Assembly (NCBI GenBank): GCA_937872895.1
Contig: CALMUP010000027.1
Coordinates: forward strand, 1-64,000
DNA from: an uncultured Verrucomicrobiota bacterium
GTDB taxonomy: Bacteria; Verrucomicrobiota; Kiritimatiellia; CAIVKH01
Reading direction: 5' to 3'
DNA length: 64,000 bases
Shown here: piece by piece, positions 25,169 to 33,668 of the stretch
How the letters are laid out: the number at the start of each line of letters is the position of its first letter
Numbering within the stretch: position 1 is the first letter of the stretch
Translations under genes and position numbers: made by a program
The notes under the pieces: model-generated
What the model was told of the DNA's origin: nothing
Databases searched by the model: none
The model's input: only the letters and a program-made list of their open reading frames with translations

Positions 25169-26232
25169 GCCAAGGCCTCCAGCGAGCATCCGGTCAACAC
25201 GGCATCACCGGCCGCCAGCACCGCTTCCGGTGTCACGGTGGCAATATCGACCTCGCTCGGTCGCCCCCAGCACGAGGCGGGATCGGCAAGCCGCGTGGTG
25301 AAATCCGGCGCATACACCACCCGGCCGCGTCCGACACCATCCGGATACGGATGGAAACGCCCGTAATCGTTGCCGTTGGACACACACACGTGCGGGACAT
25401 CGAGCGACGCACACAGGTGCAACGGAAAACTGTCGTTCGTAACCACAAGCTGCGCCCCGGCCGTCCATGCCGCCACCTGATCCAGCGGTATGCGACCGCA
25501 CAAGGAATGGATGCGCTCCGAGCCGGTCGCGTTGATAATGTCCGCGGCGAGCGCGGCATCCCCCGATGAACCCGCCACGTACACCGTCCAGCCGCGAGCG
25601 ATCCACGCGCGCGCCACCTCCGCGAACCGCCGGGTCGGCCACCGGCGGATTGCCGCGCCTGCACCGGGAAACAACAGGCCGTATGGTCCATCGGGACGGC
25701 AAATCCGCGGAAGCCGCGACCGCTCCATGCGCGGAGCGCCCGTGCTCACGGTTTTCCCCAGCCAGTCCTGAACAAACCGGCGGTTCCGCTCCATCTGAAA
25801 CAGCCTTTCCCCTTGCGGCATGGCTACCACGGTCGAATACCATCGATCCGTTTCGGCGGAACGGCTGAACGACATGTTGCTGCCGTCATTGGCTGCGGTC
25901 ACCCGCGAGGGGGCGCGGATGCGTTGCGCCACCCAATCGATCTCGGAAAGCCGCCCCTCGACCGGATAGACCACCTCGTCGGCGGAAAGCAAGCGGATCT
26001 GCCACGACTTCAGCAACCGGTAGCGCGGCTCATACCGGAAACGCCGCTGATCCAACCAGACGATCCGGTCGAACTGATCGGTATCCACGGTGTCGGCCAA
26101 CCCGCGAACCGCCGGATTCAGCAGCGCAGTCACCCTGCCGCCCGAACCGGCCTTGCGGCGGATTTCCGGAAGGAAATTCCGGAACAACAGGTAATCGCCG
26201 ATGCCGTCAGGTTTGATGAGGACGATGTGCAT
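25165..26232 (-). CDS. Glycosyltransferase family 9
   Basis: A 355-residue GT9 member. MHIVLIKPDGIGDYLLFRNF is the GT9 N-terminal signature. The donor site includes LLFPGAGAAIRRWPTRRFAEV and VTNDSFPLHLCASLDVP. It is translationally coupled to the GT4 downstream. Two GT9 enzymes in one cluster suggest more than one heptose-like residue, or GT9 enzymes with other specificities. Confidence 0.88.
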   Translation of the reverse strand: MHIVLIKPDGIGDYLLFRNFLPEIRRKAGSGGRVTALLNPAVRGLADTVDTDQFDRIVWLDQRRFRYEPRYRLLKSWQIRLLSADEVVYPVEGRLSEIDWVAQRIRAPSRVTAANDGSNMSFSRSAETDRWYSTVVAMPQGERLFQMERNRRFVQDWLGKTVSTGAPRMERSRLPRICRPDGPYGLLFPGAGAAIRRWPTRRFAEVARAWIARGWTVYVAGSSGDAALAADIINATGSERIHSLCGRIPLDQVAAWTAGAQLVVTNDSFPLHLCASLDVPHVCVSNGNDYGRFHPYPDGVGRGRVVYAPDFTTRLADPASCWGRPSEVDIATVTPEAVLAAGDAVLTGCSLEALA

Positions 26233-26238
26233 GTGGGA

Positions 26239-26434
26239 TAGACTGTTGACGATAGACCGTAGAATTTAGCGGGATACGTGATGCGAGGTGCGTGATGAGG
26301 TTTCGCCAACCCTTGAAAAGGGTACGTCGACGGTCATTTACACGCCATCGGAACCTCGCCCAACACACAACTTACCGATCATCCCGCTTCCCGTATCCCG
26401 CATCTCGTGTCGCGCGTCCCGAATCCTCATCCCT
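26239..26434. repeat. Composite heptad palindrome (TAGACNN then GGGATNC families)
   Basis: TAGAC-type words start at 26239, 26246, 26253, 26260 and 26267 (7-nt register), followed at once by GGGATNC words with GAT or GGT at 26273, 26280, 26287 and 26294. A right arm of reverse-complement GGGAT words lies at about 26380-26434 and reaches the methyltransferase stop codon. About 75 bp between the arms show no gene. The same two-family order recurs at 27105-27240. Confidence 0.82.
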
Positions 26435-27092
26435 TCCTGGCCAGGCCAAGCGCTTTGGCGACACCGGCGATGCGCTCGCCGATCCTGAAGGTCGGGGATT
26501 TCTTGATCTCGTCGATGATCCATTCGAGTTCGCGGATCTTGGCGTGGTAGGTGCCGCCAAAGGCCGCGGAACGGGGCAGGCTCTTCACCTTGCGGACCAC
26601 GATCTCGAAGGAGTATTCATCGACCAGCGGCGTTCCGTGCACCTCCTCGGTCACGCCGATTTTCGCATAAATACCCCGGATGTAGTCGAGGCTCATGTCG
26701 GGCACGGCGTGCGATTCGTTGTAGTGCTGGCCTGTCGCGGCACAGTGTTTGCGGTACACCTGCTCCACCGGCAGGAACAGGATCAGCACCCCACCCGGCT
26801 TCAACACGCGCAGCCATTCGGTAAGCACCTCCTCGGTGTTGGCGAAGTCCTCCAACAGGTGCGAGGAGAAAATATAGTCGATCGACTCGTCGACAAACCA
26901 GGTCAGCATGCGCGCATCGCCCTTGAGGTGGACCGGACGGTCGCCCACCGAGGTGTAAGGCCGGGGCATATCCACGCCAATCGCATCGGGCACGATCAGG
27001 TCGCCGCCACAACCCAGGTCCAGACCATTTCCCTTGCAGTAGGGCGCCAACCGGGCGCGGCATTTGGATGTTTCAGATACGTGTTCGTTCAT
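26427..27092 (-). CDS. Class I SAM-dependent methyltransferase
   Basis: A 221-residue protein with GLDLGCGGDLIVPDAIGVDM (motif I and post-I acidic residue), IFSSHLLEDF and LKPGGVLILFLP. Palindromic heptad elements enclose it on both sides, one reaching its stop codon and the other starting 13 bp before its ATG at 27092. Substrate unknown; sugar methylation is likely from context. Confidence 0.85.
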   Translation of the reverse strand: MNEHVSETSKCRARLAPYCKGNGLDLGCGGDLIVPDAIGVDMPRPYTSVGDRPVHLKGDARMLTWFVDESIDYIFSSHLLEDFANTEEVLTEWLRVLKPGGVLILFLPVEQVYRKHCAATGQHYNESHAVPDMSLDYIRGIYAKIGVTEEVHGTPLVDEYSFEIVVRKVKSLPRSAAFGGTYHAKIRELEWIIDEIKKSPTFRIGERIAGVAKALGLARKG

Positions 27093-27104
27093 GGGATCTC
27101 CTCA

Positions 27105-27240
27105 TAGACAGTAGACTATAGACCGTAGACGGTAGACCATAGACTGTTGCGGGTTACGGGATACGGGATGCGAGATCATAGATGGATTGCCAAAGGTTTT
27201 TACCCGCAACATGCATCACGAATCCCGTATCCCGTCATCA
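27105..27240. repeat. Composite heptad palindrome (TAGACNN then GGGATNC families)
   Basis: TAGAC occurs at 27105, 27112, 27119, 27126, 27133 and 27140: six words in perfect 7-nt register. GGGATAC-type heptads follow from about 27150. A right arm of reverse-complement words (AATCCCGTATCCCGT type) lies at about 27220-27237 and meets the stop codon of the next gene. Confidence 0.85.
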
Positions 27241-28416
27241 CTCGTTCTGACCCGCGGTCAAGCTCACATACTGTTCAGCCATCTGCCGGGCATAGTCGAA
27301 TTTCCAATTCGCACGGATGGTTGCGTGGGCGGCGCGGCCCATTTCCGGCCAACGGTCCCGCTCCGCCCAGGCCCTTTCCAGTGCGGCCGAGAAACTCGGG
27401 ACACCGCGCGAACAGATCCAGCCGGACACACCCTCTTCAATAAGGTCGGGCATCCGGCCGATGTCACTGACCACGCCGGGGCGGCCGGCCGACATCGCCT
27501 CGACCACGGTCATCGGCGTGCCTTCCTTGGGGCTGGGTTGCAGGAAGATTTCCTCCCCGGCCCAGACGGAATCGATGTTCCCCTTGAATCCGGCGAAGTC
27601 CACACGATCCGACAACCCGTAATGCGCGACCAGGCGGCGCAGGTGATCCTCCTCCGGTCCTTTTCCATAAAACGACAACCGCCACGCCCGGTCACGCCAG
27701 GCCGGGGCGGCAAAGCTGGCCAGGATGACATCATGGCCTTTCGCCGGGACATCGAGACGACCGACGCAGGCAAACCTCCGCACCCCGCCGTCCGTGCCAG
27801 GCCATGGCTGGAGCTGACCGGAACCGTTGGGCGGATTGTCGAAGATCTCGACACGGGGAAGATCGATGGCCAACTGGCGGGAAACCAATCGCGCACCGAA
27901 GGACGACCCGAAACTCACGGTCTCGGCCTCACCATAAAGCGATGTCAAGGCGGACCGCTTGTCCGGCAGGAACATGTGGGACTCATCCTCCAGCTGGCAA
28001 ATCACCGCATACGGGATGCCCTGCGCGCGCACCTGCCGGAACGCGGCCCCGTAGGGCCACACCATGTAGGCATCGCAGGCATTGAGCACGATGAAGTCCG
28101 GGCGCTCCTCCATCACCAGCGACAGGATCCAGTGCGGCAACGTGAACGCCGGATACTGCGCGGCCAGGCGCTTGCGGCGCACCGCCCGGGCGATCCGGGC
28201 CGGCCAGGCGGATTCGCCGGGGGCCTGCCGGTAATGCGCCACCGCCCCGGCCTTGCGCAGCGCGGCCAACACGGTGGGCTCCTCCGGCCAGTAGCGGTAG
28301 GAAAACGCCACCTGGTGCCCGGCCGCAAGCAGGTGACGGGCCACCTCCGCCCACAACGACTCCGACCCGCCCCACGGCAAGGTTTCAGCGGTGGAAAGAA
28401 AAAGAAAACGCTTCAT
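27238..28416 (-). CDS. Glycosyltransferase family 4
   Basis: A 392-residue GT4. MKRFLFLSTAETLPWGGSES opens the acceptor domain with the usual glycine loop. ACVGRLDVPAKGHDVIL and PSPKEGTPMTVVEAMSAGRP form the donor site. It starts at the ATG at 28416 and lies alone between two repeat elements, so its transcription depends on reading through them or on its own promoter. Specificity unknown. Confidence 0.9.
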   Translation of the reverse strand: MKRFLFLSTAETLPWGGSESLWAEVARHLLAAGHQVAFSYRYWPEEPTVLAALRKAGAVAHYRQAPGESAWPARIARAVRRKRLAAQYPAFTLPHWILSLVMEERPDFIVLNACDAYMVWPYGAAFRQVRAQGIPYAVICQLEDESHMFLPDKRSALTSLYGEAETVSFGSSFGARLVSRQLAIDLPRVEIFDNPPNGSGQLQPWPGTDGGVRRFACVGRLDVPAKGHDVILASFAAPAWRDRAWRLSFYGKGPEEDHLRRLVAHYGLSDRVDFAGFKGNIDSVWAGEEIFLQPSPKEGTPMTVVEAMSAGRPGVVSDIGRMPDLIEEGVSGWICSRGVPSFSAALERAWAERDRWPEMGRAAHATIRANWKFDYARQMAEQYVSLTAGQNE

Positions 28417-28418
28417 GA

Positions 28419-28602
28419 ATGACCGTAGACGTTAGGCGGTAGACCGTGGATGGCGGATGAATCGTTGCGGGTTGACAAGTACACACTCGCATACCTACTC
28501 GCCGGCACGCGGCATTGAAGATCGACCTGAAACGACAGGCTGCAGGCTGTGAACCTTTCCGTAGCATGTATTACACATCCCGCACCTCGTGGTGCCTACA
28601 GC
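28419..28602. repeat. Intergenic word arrays (TAGACNN and CAGGCTG families)
   Basis: TAGAC/TAGGC words at 28426, 28433 and 28440 keep the 7-nt register seen at 27105. A second pair, CAGGCTG repeated near 28538 with CCTACAGCCT near 28597, forms an inverted couple. The 186-bp gap contains no other recognisable feature. Confidence 0.6.
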
Positions 28603-30459
28603 CTAGGGTCTTTCCTGCTTCCCGCTGTGCTCCAGCATCTCCATGATGACATCGATGGACCGTTGCCACGGATCGCCCCAGGGGTCTTCTACAATCCGCG
28701 ACAGGTACGCATCCTGTTGCGCGATCATCGAACTGCGATAAGCCTCGTCAACGGAAACGCGCTTGGCTAATTCCGCGAGTTCCCGTGTAGTGCCTGCTGA
28801 AACGGGAAGTTCACGCAAGAAAGCATCCGAACCGGCATGTCCGGCCCGGGGAACCCACCCGATCAAGGGAACATGCGCGTACATGGCCACGATCGCGGAA
28901 CTGCTCGATATACGCATGATGGCCGAGCCGGCCTGCGCCAACTCCTCGTTCAGCGAGGACAATCCGTCGGAAAATGCATCGAGGCAACCCTGTCCATCGC
29001 GTTGTGAAGCAATTACATCCCGGTAGAACCACTTGAACCGGCTGCGCGGATGGCTGCGGATCACCAAGTGGCAACCAGCTCCGCGCAACGCGTGGATCAA
29101 TTCAACCAGGTCGGCCTGCATTTGCTCCAAGGTGTCCGGGAAATCGGTCCGCAAGAACTCGCTGGCCAGCAACAAGACCCGGCCCGGCACGATACGTGCC
29201 GTTGAAGCAGAAGCGACCCCGCGACGAGCTTGTGCCGCCAAGTGTACGCCGCCAGCGCGATATACCTTGCCGCAAGCCGGTTTTCGCCGTGCAACCTGCT
29301 CGGCCAGCCACTGGCCCAGGACTCCGGTAACATCATTGTCCCACTCATAATCAGTTGAGTCCTCGTACTCGAACGCATGCGGGGTCTTTACGTACCGAAC
29401 CTGATGCTGGCGAGCCCACTCACGCACGGTGGCCATGATGCCCACATTGCAATTGGTGACCACCACCCGGGGCTTGGCGCGCGACATGGAATCATGCACC
29501 GCATGGTAGCTGGTGCGAAGTGGCAATTGGTGATGCACCAAACCCGAAGCCAGCACGTGCAGGCCACCGGCCGGTTCATCCACCGGAAGGGGAAGGTCGC
29601 GCATGATCACATACAGCTGTTCCACAATCGCACGACGAGACAACTCCTCCATCCATGGCTTCCGCCAGAAGCATTGTCCGGGATCCGGAACTTTTTCCGC
29701 CTTGCGCGCAGCATCGCTGTTTTTTTCATCCGACGACAAGGCAAGACCTTGTTGATCACGATAGAACCACCGGGCATCCGCCTTTCCCGATCCGAAGACG
29801 CGATCAACCAACTCGTGCTGGGTCAGCAGGTCCGTCCCCAGGAATCCGGCAAAAAGCACATCGCACGCCCTTCGGGTGACCGGCGAGCCCGGCGGACCCT
29901 TCAGGAACAACGGGGCCATCCGGTTGATTATGCGCCCCCCCAAGGCCTTCAACCCGGCTACTCGCCGCCGGCGTTGCATATCCGCGGAATGGTAGGTTTC
30001 GTGATGAAGGGCTGCCAGCGTTTGTTCAAGGCAGCGAATTTCCACCACTTCATTGTGCGCAAGATGCATCCGGGAGAACGGGGGGATGATCACCGCGGAC
30101 ATCAGATCCACGCGAGAACGGAGTATCTCGAGCAGTCGCCAGATCCGAAACGCAGCATAAAGCACCGACCGGTTCACATCATAACAGAGCGCGCGGACCC
30201 ATGGCTCACGAACCTTTTCCAACGCGATCCGCAATGCGTTCTCGTACGCGACGGAATTCAGCTCGATATCGCGTATTTCACCCGGGGCAAAAAGTCCGGA
30301 AGGATGGATGACCTCATCCTGCCGGAACAATATCCGCGCAGCGGCGGCAGCATCCGGCCGCATCGGAATGATGCACACCTGCGCATGCCTGCCGCGCAAG
30401 GCATCGGCGTAACCCGACTCGACGGGCAATGACCAGCAGAAATAGGCCGGAGGCAGCAT
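28603..30459 (-). CDS. Large uncharacterised protein, possible glycan transferase
   Basis: A 618-residue protein that I do not recognise. The N-terminal half holds strand-helix patterns typical of a Rossmann-like domain (residues 1-130) and a basic linker. The C-terminal half resembles a GT-B donor domain: RVLLLASEFLRTDFPDTLEQ, CHLVIRSHPRSRFKWFYRD and RISSSSAIVAMYAHVPLIGW, similar in layout to capsule polysaccharide and CDP-glycerol-type transferases, where a His near SHP is important. No signal peptide or membrane segment is seen. It follows the CMP-sugar synthetase by 30 bp and may use its product; that is inference. Confidence 0.6.
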   Translation of the reverse strand: MLPPAYFCWSLPVESGYADALRGRHAQVCIIPMRPDAAAAARILFRQDEVIHPSGLFAPGEIRDIELNSVAYENALRIALEKVREPWVRALCYDVNRSVLYAAFRIWRLLEILRSRVDLMSAVIIPPFSRMHLAHNEVVEIRCLEQTLAALHHETYHSADMQRRRRVAGLKALGGRIINRMAPLFLKGPPGSPVTRRACDVLFAGFLGTDLLTQHELVDRVFGSGKADARWFYRDQQGLALSSDEKNSDAARKAEKVPDPGQCFWRKPWMEELSRRAIVEQLYVIMRDLPLPVDEPAGGLHVLASGLVHHQLPLRTSYHAVHDSMSRAKPRVVVTNCNVGIMATVREWARQHQVRYVKTPHAFEYEDSTDYEWDNDVTGVLGQWLAEQVARRKPACGKVYRAGGVHLAAQARRGVASASTARIVPGRVLLLASEFLRTDFPDTLEQMQADLVELIHALRGAGCHLVIRSHPRSRFKWFYRDVIASQRDGQGCLDAFSDGLSSLNEELAQAGSAIMRISSSSAIVAMYAHVPLIGWVPRAGHAGSDAFLRELPVSAGTTRELAELAKRVSVDEAYRSSMIAQQDAYLSRIVEDPWGDPWQRSIDVIMEMLEHSGKQERP

Positions 30460-30489
30460 CTCGGGAAGGACTTCGGTCGGGCTACTTCT

Positions 30490-31194
30490 TCAGCGACTCC
30501 GCAGCAGCAGAAACTCGGCGTAGTCGAAATCCATCGGGGTGTTGATATCGATGCCACTGACCGGATCCACGACGTGCGCATACGTAAGGGGACCGTAAAT
30601 ACTGCGCTGCTCCTTGAAGTAGTCCCACTCGGCAACACAGATCGATGCGGAGACCTGGTAGGAAGTCGGCAACTCCTGTCGGTTCTTCCACTTGATCTCC
30701 TCGCGCAGAAAATCCTTCATGCACTTGTCCGGCGGAAGGGTGTTCATGAATTCCGGGGGGTGCGATGCCTCCATCACCGTGATGTAGGCTTTGGCCGTCT
30801 GGTGCGGGGCAAACACCTCCAACACATCATCGATGTGCCGCGCCGTGCGCAGGGGATTCGTGGGTGTCAGGATCAGAATCCAATCAGCCCTGCGTCCATG
30901 TTGCTCGGCCCACTCCATGGCGTGAATGATGGCATCCTCCTGCTTGGAAAGATCTCCGGCAAACGCGGCAGGCCGGAGAAAAGGCACCTCTGCCCCGGCC
31001 TGGCGAGCCACCCCGGCAATTTGCTCCGAATCGGTCGACACCATGACCTGGTCCACGTAACGCGATCCTAGGGCGGCCTCGATGGTATGAGTAATCAAGG
31101 GTTTGCCGGCCAGCGGCTTGATGTTTTTCCCGGGGACACCCTTGGAACCACCCCGTGCGGTGATCAGGGCCATGATGCTTCGATCATTTATCAT
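30490..31194 (-). CDS. Acylneuraminate cytidylyltransferase family (second CMP-sugar synthetase)
   Basis: A 234-residue NeuA/KdsB-type enzyme. The ATG at 31194 is chosen because AAGGAAG lies about 6 nt upstream; a longer frame adds 35 residues lying over the upstream gene. The CTP-binding motif ITARGGSKGVPGKNIKP (11-27) is classic. It is clearly distinct from the PseF at 39003-39707, so the cluster activates a second keto-acid sugar or a related compound with CMP. The likely substrate is made by the neighbouring SDR, kinase and amidotransferase genes. Confidence 0.88.
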   Translation of the reverse strand: MINDRSIMALITARGGSKGVPGKNIKPLAGKPLITHTIEAALGSRYVDQVMVSTDSEQIAGVARQAGAEVPFLRPAAFAGDLSKQEDAIIHAMEWAEQHGRRADWILILTPTNPLRTARHIDDVLEVFAPHQTAKAYITVMEASHPPEFMNTLPPDKCMKDFLREEIKWKNRQELPTSYQVSASICVAEWDYFKEQRSIYGPLTYAHVVDPVSGIDINTPMDFDYAEFLLLRSR

Positions 31195-31846
31195 GATGAC
31201 TTCCTTTGTTTGACACTGCGCGTTCGCGGACATAATCAAGGAGACCCGCGACATAAACACCCAGACGGGCATGAACATTCGGCATGCGCGGGAGGACATC
31301 GTCCTGGATAATGCGGTAGTGATAGTCCTCGATATCCAAAGCCGGCCACCACAGAAGATTATCGAGTTTGTCGAGGCACTTGAAGAGCATCAAACCGGGC
31401 GAGGCGGCGATTCCATCATAGAAATCCCGCCGGTAAACCGGATCCTTTTCACGCGCCCGATCTATGGTGACCGTGCGGATTCGCGCGACAACCATCTCCC
31501 GGCCTTCCATCTCGGGCAAACGGTCCAGGATACCAGCCTCATCGCCATTGTGGCACAAGGCAAACAACAACCATCCCGTATCGACCGGTAAACCTGTTGC
31601 GAACATGCTGGCGGCAACCCTTACCGGATGCGACAGGTAGTTCGGGTAAACACGATCCAACCCTTGCGCCTCCAGCCAGCAAAACAGTTCCTGTGCCGCG
31701 TGGAGATCGGCGGTGGAGCCAGCCTCCGCCACCACGTCCCACAGCAACCCGGCCTGCCGTCGCGCCGGGACCTGCAGCGAACGCATCTTCTTGTCCACTT
31801 CAGCCGCGTAGGGGCCGAAGTTGAAAAAATGATCGTCGTGCCGCAT
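31184..31846 (-). CDS. HD-domain hydrolase, RelA/SpoT-like
   Basis: A 220-residue protein with the layout of the SpoT/MESH1 hydrolase domain: YLSHPVRVA (His73), then CHNGDEAG (His99-Asn100, Asp102, Glu103) where the family has HD and ED, and KCLDKLDNL where it has the VKLADRLHN motif. The HD pair is therefore HN, which may alter metal binding. No synthetase or regulatory domain is attached. It overlaps the CMP-sugar synthetase gene by 11 bp and lies 4 bp after an SDR, so a role in sugar phosphate metabolism rather than the stringent response is plausible but unproven. Confidence 0.75.
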   Translation of the reverse strand: MRHDDHFFNFGPYAAEVDKKMRSLQVPARRQAGLLWDVVAEAGSTADLHAAQELFCWLEAQGLDRVYPNYLSHPVRVAASMFATGLPVDTGWLLFALCHNGDEAGILDRLPEMEGREMVVARIRTVTIDRAREKDPVYRRDFYDGIAASPGLMLFKCLDKLDNLLWWPALDIEDYHYRIIQDDVLPRMPNVHARLGVYVAGLLDYVRERAVSNKGSHHDK

Positions 31847-31850
31847 ATCC

Positions 31851-32639
31851 TTACATGGCGCGCATCAAACCACCGTCAACAGGCATGCTGATACCGGTTA
31901 CAAATGAGGCGGCGGGAGACGCCAGGAATACGACCGCCCGGGCGAATTCTTCCGGGGTGGCGATGTGGCCGACCGGGAACGCCTCATGGGCCCCCTGCAG
32001 CAACTCCCCGTACGTTTTACCGGACGCTTCCGCATCGCGCCGAAGGAGGTATTCGGTTCGATCGCTAAGGACTCCACCGGTCAGCACGGTATTGACCGTG
32101 ACACCCTGGCGCGCCACTTCACGGGACAAGGTCTTCGCATACGCCAACAGGGCGGCCCTCGTCATATTGGACGTTGTCATTCCGCCATCCGGCTCGCGTG
32201 CGGTTGTGGACGCCAGGAACACGATCCGTCCATAACCCCGCTGCTGCATGACCGGCACGATAACGTTGCAGACTTCCAAGGCCGTGAAGACAACCCGGTT
32301 CAAGGCGGCCTGCAACTGCCCCGACGACATTCCCAGCGCATTCGACGGTACGGGGCCGGGCCCATTCACGATCAACACATCAAAACCACCGGAATCCTTC
32401 AGCAGGCACCGCGCGGTTTCGGCAGCACCCTCCGGTTGATCGGCATGCAGAACCGCTCCATGAACTTGACGTCCGTACTTCACACTCATGGCGGCGCAAG
32501 CCGCGTCGATATTTTCCATGTTGCTGGACGTCAGCCAAACTTCGGCACCTTCCCCGGCCAAGGCCTCGGCCACACCACGCCCGATTCCCTTGGTTCCAGA
32601 CATCACCAGCGCCTTCTTGCCATCAAACTGCGAACTCAT
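31851..32639 (-). CDS. SDR-family protein lacking the YxxxK motif
   Basis: A 262-residue classical SDR. GTKGIG at 15-20 binds NAD(P). The ATG at 32639 has an excellent GGAGG site about 7 nt upstream, overriding a frame 90 residues longer. At the catalytic position it reads SNMTRAAL, so Tyr is replaced by Ser and Lys by Arg. The C-terminus (SFVTGISMPVDGGLM) is normal for the family. It could act as an atypical reductase or a non-catalytic partner. It sits in the operon of kinase, HD protein and CMP-sugar synthetase. Confidence 0.82.
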   Translation of the reverse strand: MSSQFDGKKALVMSGTKGIGRGVAEALAGEGAEVWLTSSNMENIDAACAAMSVKYGRQVHGAVLHADQPEGAAETARCLLKDSGGFDVLIVNGPGPVPSNALGMSSGQLQAALNRVVFTALEVCNVIVPVMQQRGYGRIVFLASTTAREPDGGMTTSNMTRAALLAYAKTLSREVARQGVTVNTVLTGGVLSDRTEYLLRRDAEASGKTYGELLQGAHEAFPVGHIATPEEFARAVVFLASPAASFVTGISMPVDGGLMRAM

Positions 32640-33654
32640 TGATTTCCTCCGTAAATACAAGCATTTCGAGCAGATTCGACCATTTTTTCCACCAATCATA
32701 CCGCAACGACATATTGCCCGACTCGGTTGCGGCCTTGATCCGAGCAAGATCGGACACGATCCGCAACAAACCAAATCGACGGAAGCTGCGGATGTCGAGT
32801 CCTGCCCCGGCCAATGCGGCAAGCCCCGACGGAAGGACGGTTCCCCGTATCGCCTCACGCGATACCGCGCCTGTATAGATGGCATGCCGCAGGATCTTGA
32901 ATAACGCATGCGACGCGGAAATCCTTACATCCTCCATCACGATATCCTCGATATCGAGAATGGTGATCGCACCGTCGGAGCCCACCAGAAGATTGGCATG
33001 CTGGAGGTCGTTATGAACGATCAGGATGCGATCACACTCCCGGCATGCCTTGACCGCATCCAGCATTGCCCCCTCCAGAACGGCACGCCACCGCATGAGC
33101 CGATTCCTGATCGGAGCCACGTCATCCTGGTTCGGATCGACCGGACCGCACAGATCATCCAGGGATGCCACCAGGGATTCCATGGCCCGGACATCATGCA
33201 CGCACGTTCGCAACCCGGGGAACATGCCTTTATCACATGACCCCAACCGGGATAACGCAAGGGCACACGCGTTGACCGCCACGTCAGGATGACGGCCATC
33301 AAACGGGACTCCCTCCTTCCAGGCATATGCCAACCATGCCCGTTCTCCGGCCAGCACCACCGCTTCGCCATGGCTTACCAGCGGACTCAGCATGCTGGCG
33401 CAAGGAATGGACATAAGCACACGGCATTGATCGCGCAGCATCACGGCCTCCGCAACGGGGGCGGATCGCAGCACATGGGTTCCGCCAGGATGTTCCAGGC
33501 GATAAAGAGTCGAACCGGTGTTGTTCTTGCAGGCCTGCATCAAACGTTGCGGGAAAACCAGGCCGTATGTTTTCGCCACCGCCAATGCCGTTGGGTCGTT
33601 GGCCGGCCGCCATTCGGTCGCTTGGTTGGTCTCTATGGCAAACAATCCATCCAT
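32623..33654 (-). CDS. Aminoglycoside-phosphotransferase-family (APH) kinase
   Basis: A 343-residue small-molecule kinase fold protein. The APH catalytic loop IVHNDLQHANLLV (catalytic Asp of HND) and the metal-binding ILDIED motif are both present in the C-terminal half; HND replaces the commoner HGD. The start is set at the ATG at 33654; a longer frame adds a basic, unlikely N-terminus. It overlaps the SDR gene. In glycan loci such kinases phosphorylate choline, amino alcohols or sugars. The substrate here is unknown. Confidence 0.8.
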   Translation of the reverse strand: MDGLFAIETNQATEWRPANDPTALAVAKTYGLVFPQRLMQACKNNTGSTLYRLEHPGGTHVLRSAPVAEAVMLRDQCRVLMSIPCASMLSPLVSHGEAVVLAGERAWLAYAWKEGVPFDGRHPDVAVNACALALSRLGSCDKGMFPGLRTCVHDVRAMESLVASLDDLCGPVDPNQDDVAPIRNRLMRWRAVLEGAMLDAVKACRECDRILIVHNDLQHANLLVGSDGAITILDIEDIVMEDVRISASHALFKILRHAIYTGAVSREAIRGTVLPSGLAALAGAGLDIRSFRRFGLLRIVSDLARIKAATESGNMSLRYDWWKKWSNLLEMLVFTEEINEFAV

Positions 33655-33668
33655 GATCAGGTCCCGGC

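Noticed and set aside
27105-27150. CRISPR-like array
   Set aside because: The units are 7 nt with drifting sequence and no constant repeat separated by unique spacers; no cas genes are present.
31184-31846. True alarmone synthetase/hydrolase of the stringent response
   Set aside because: There is no synthetase, TGS or ACT domain, and the key HD pair is changed to HN.
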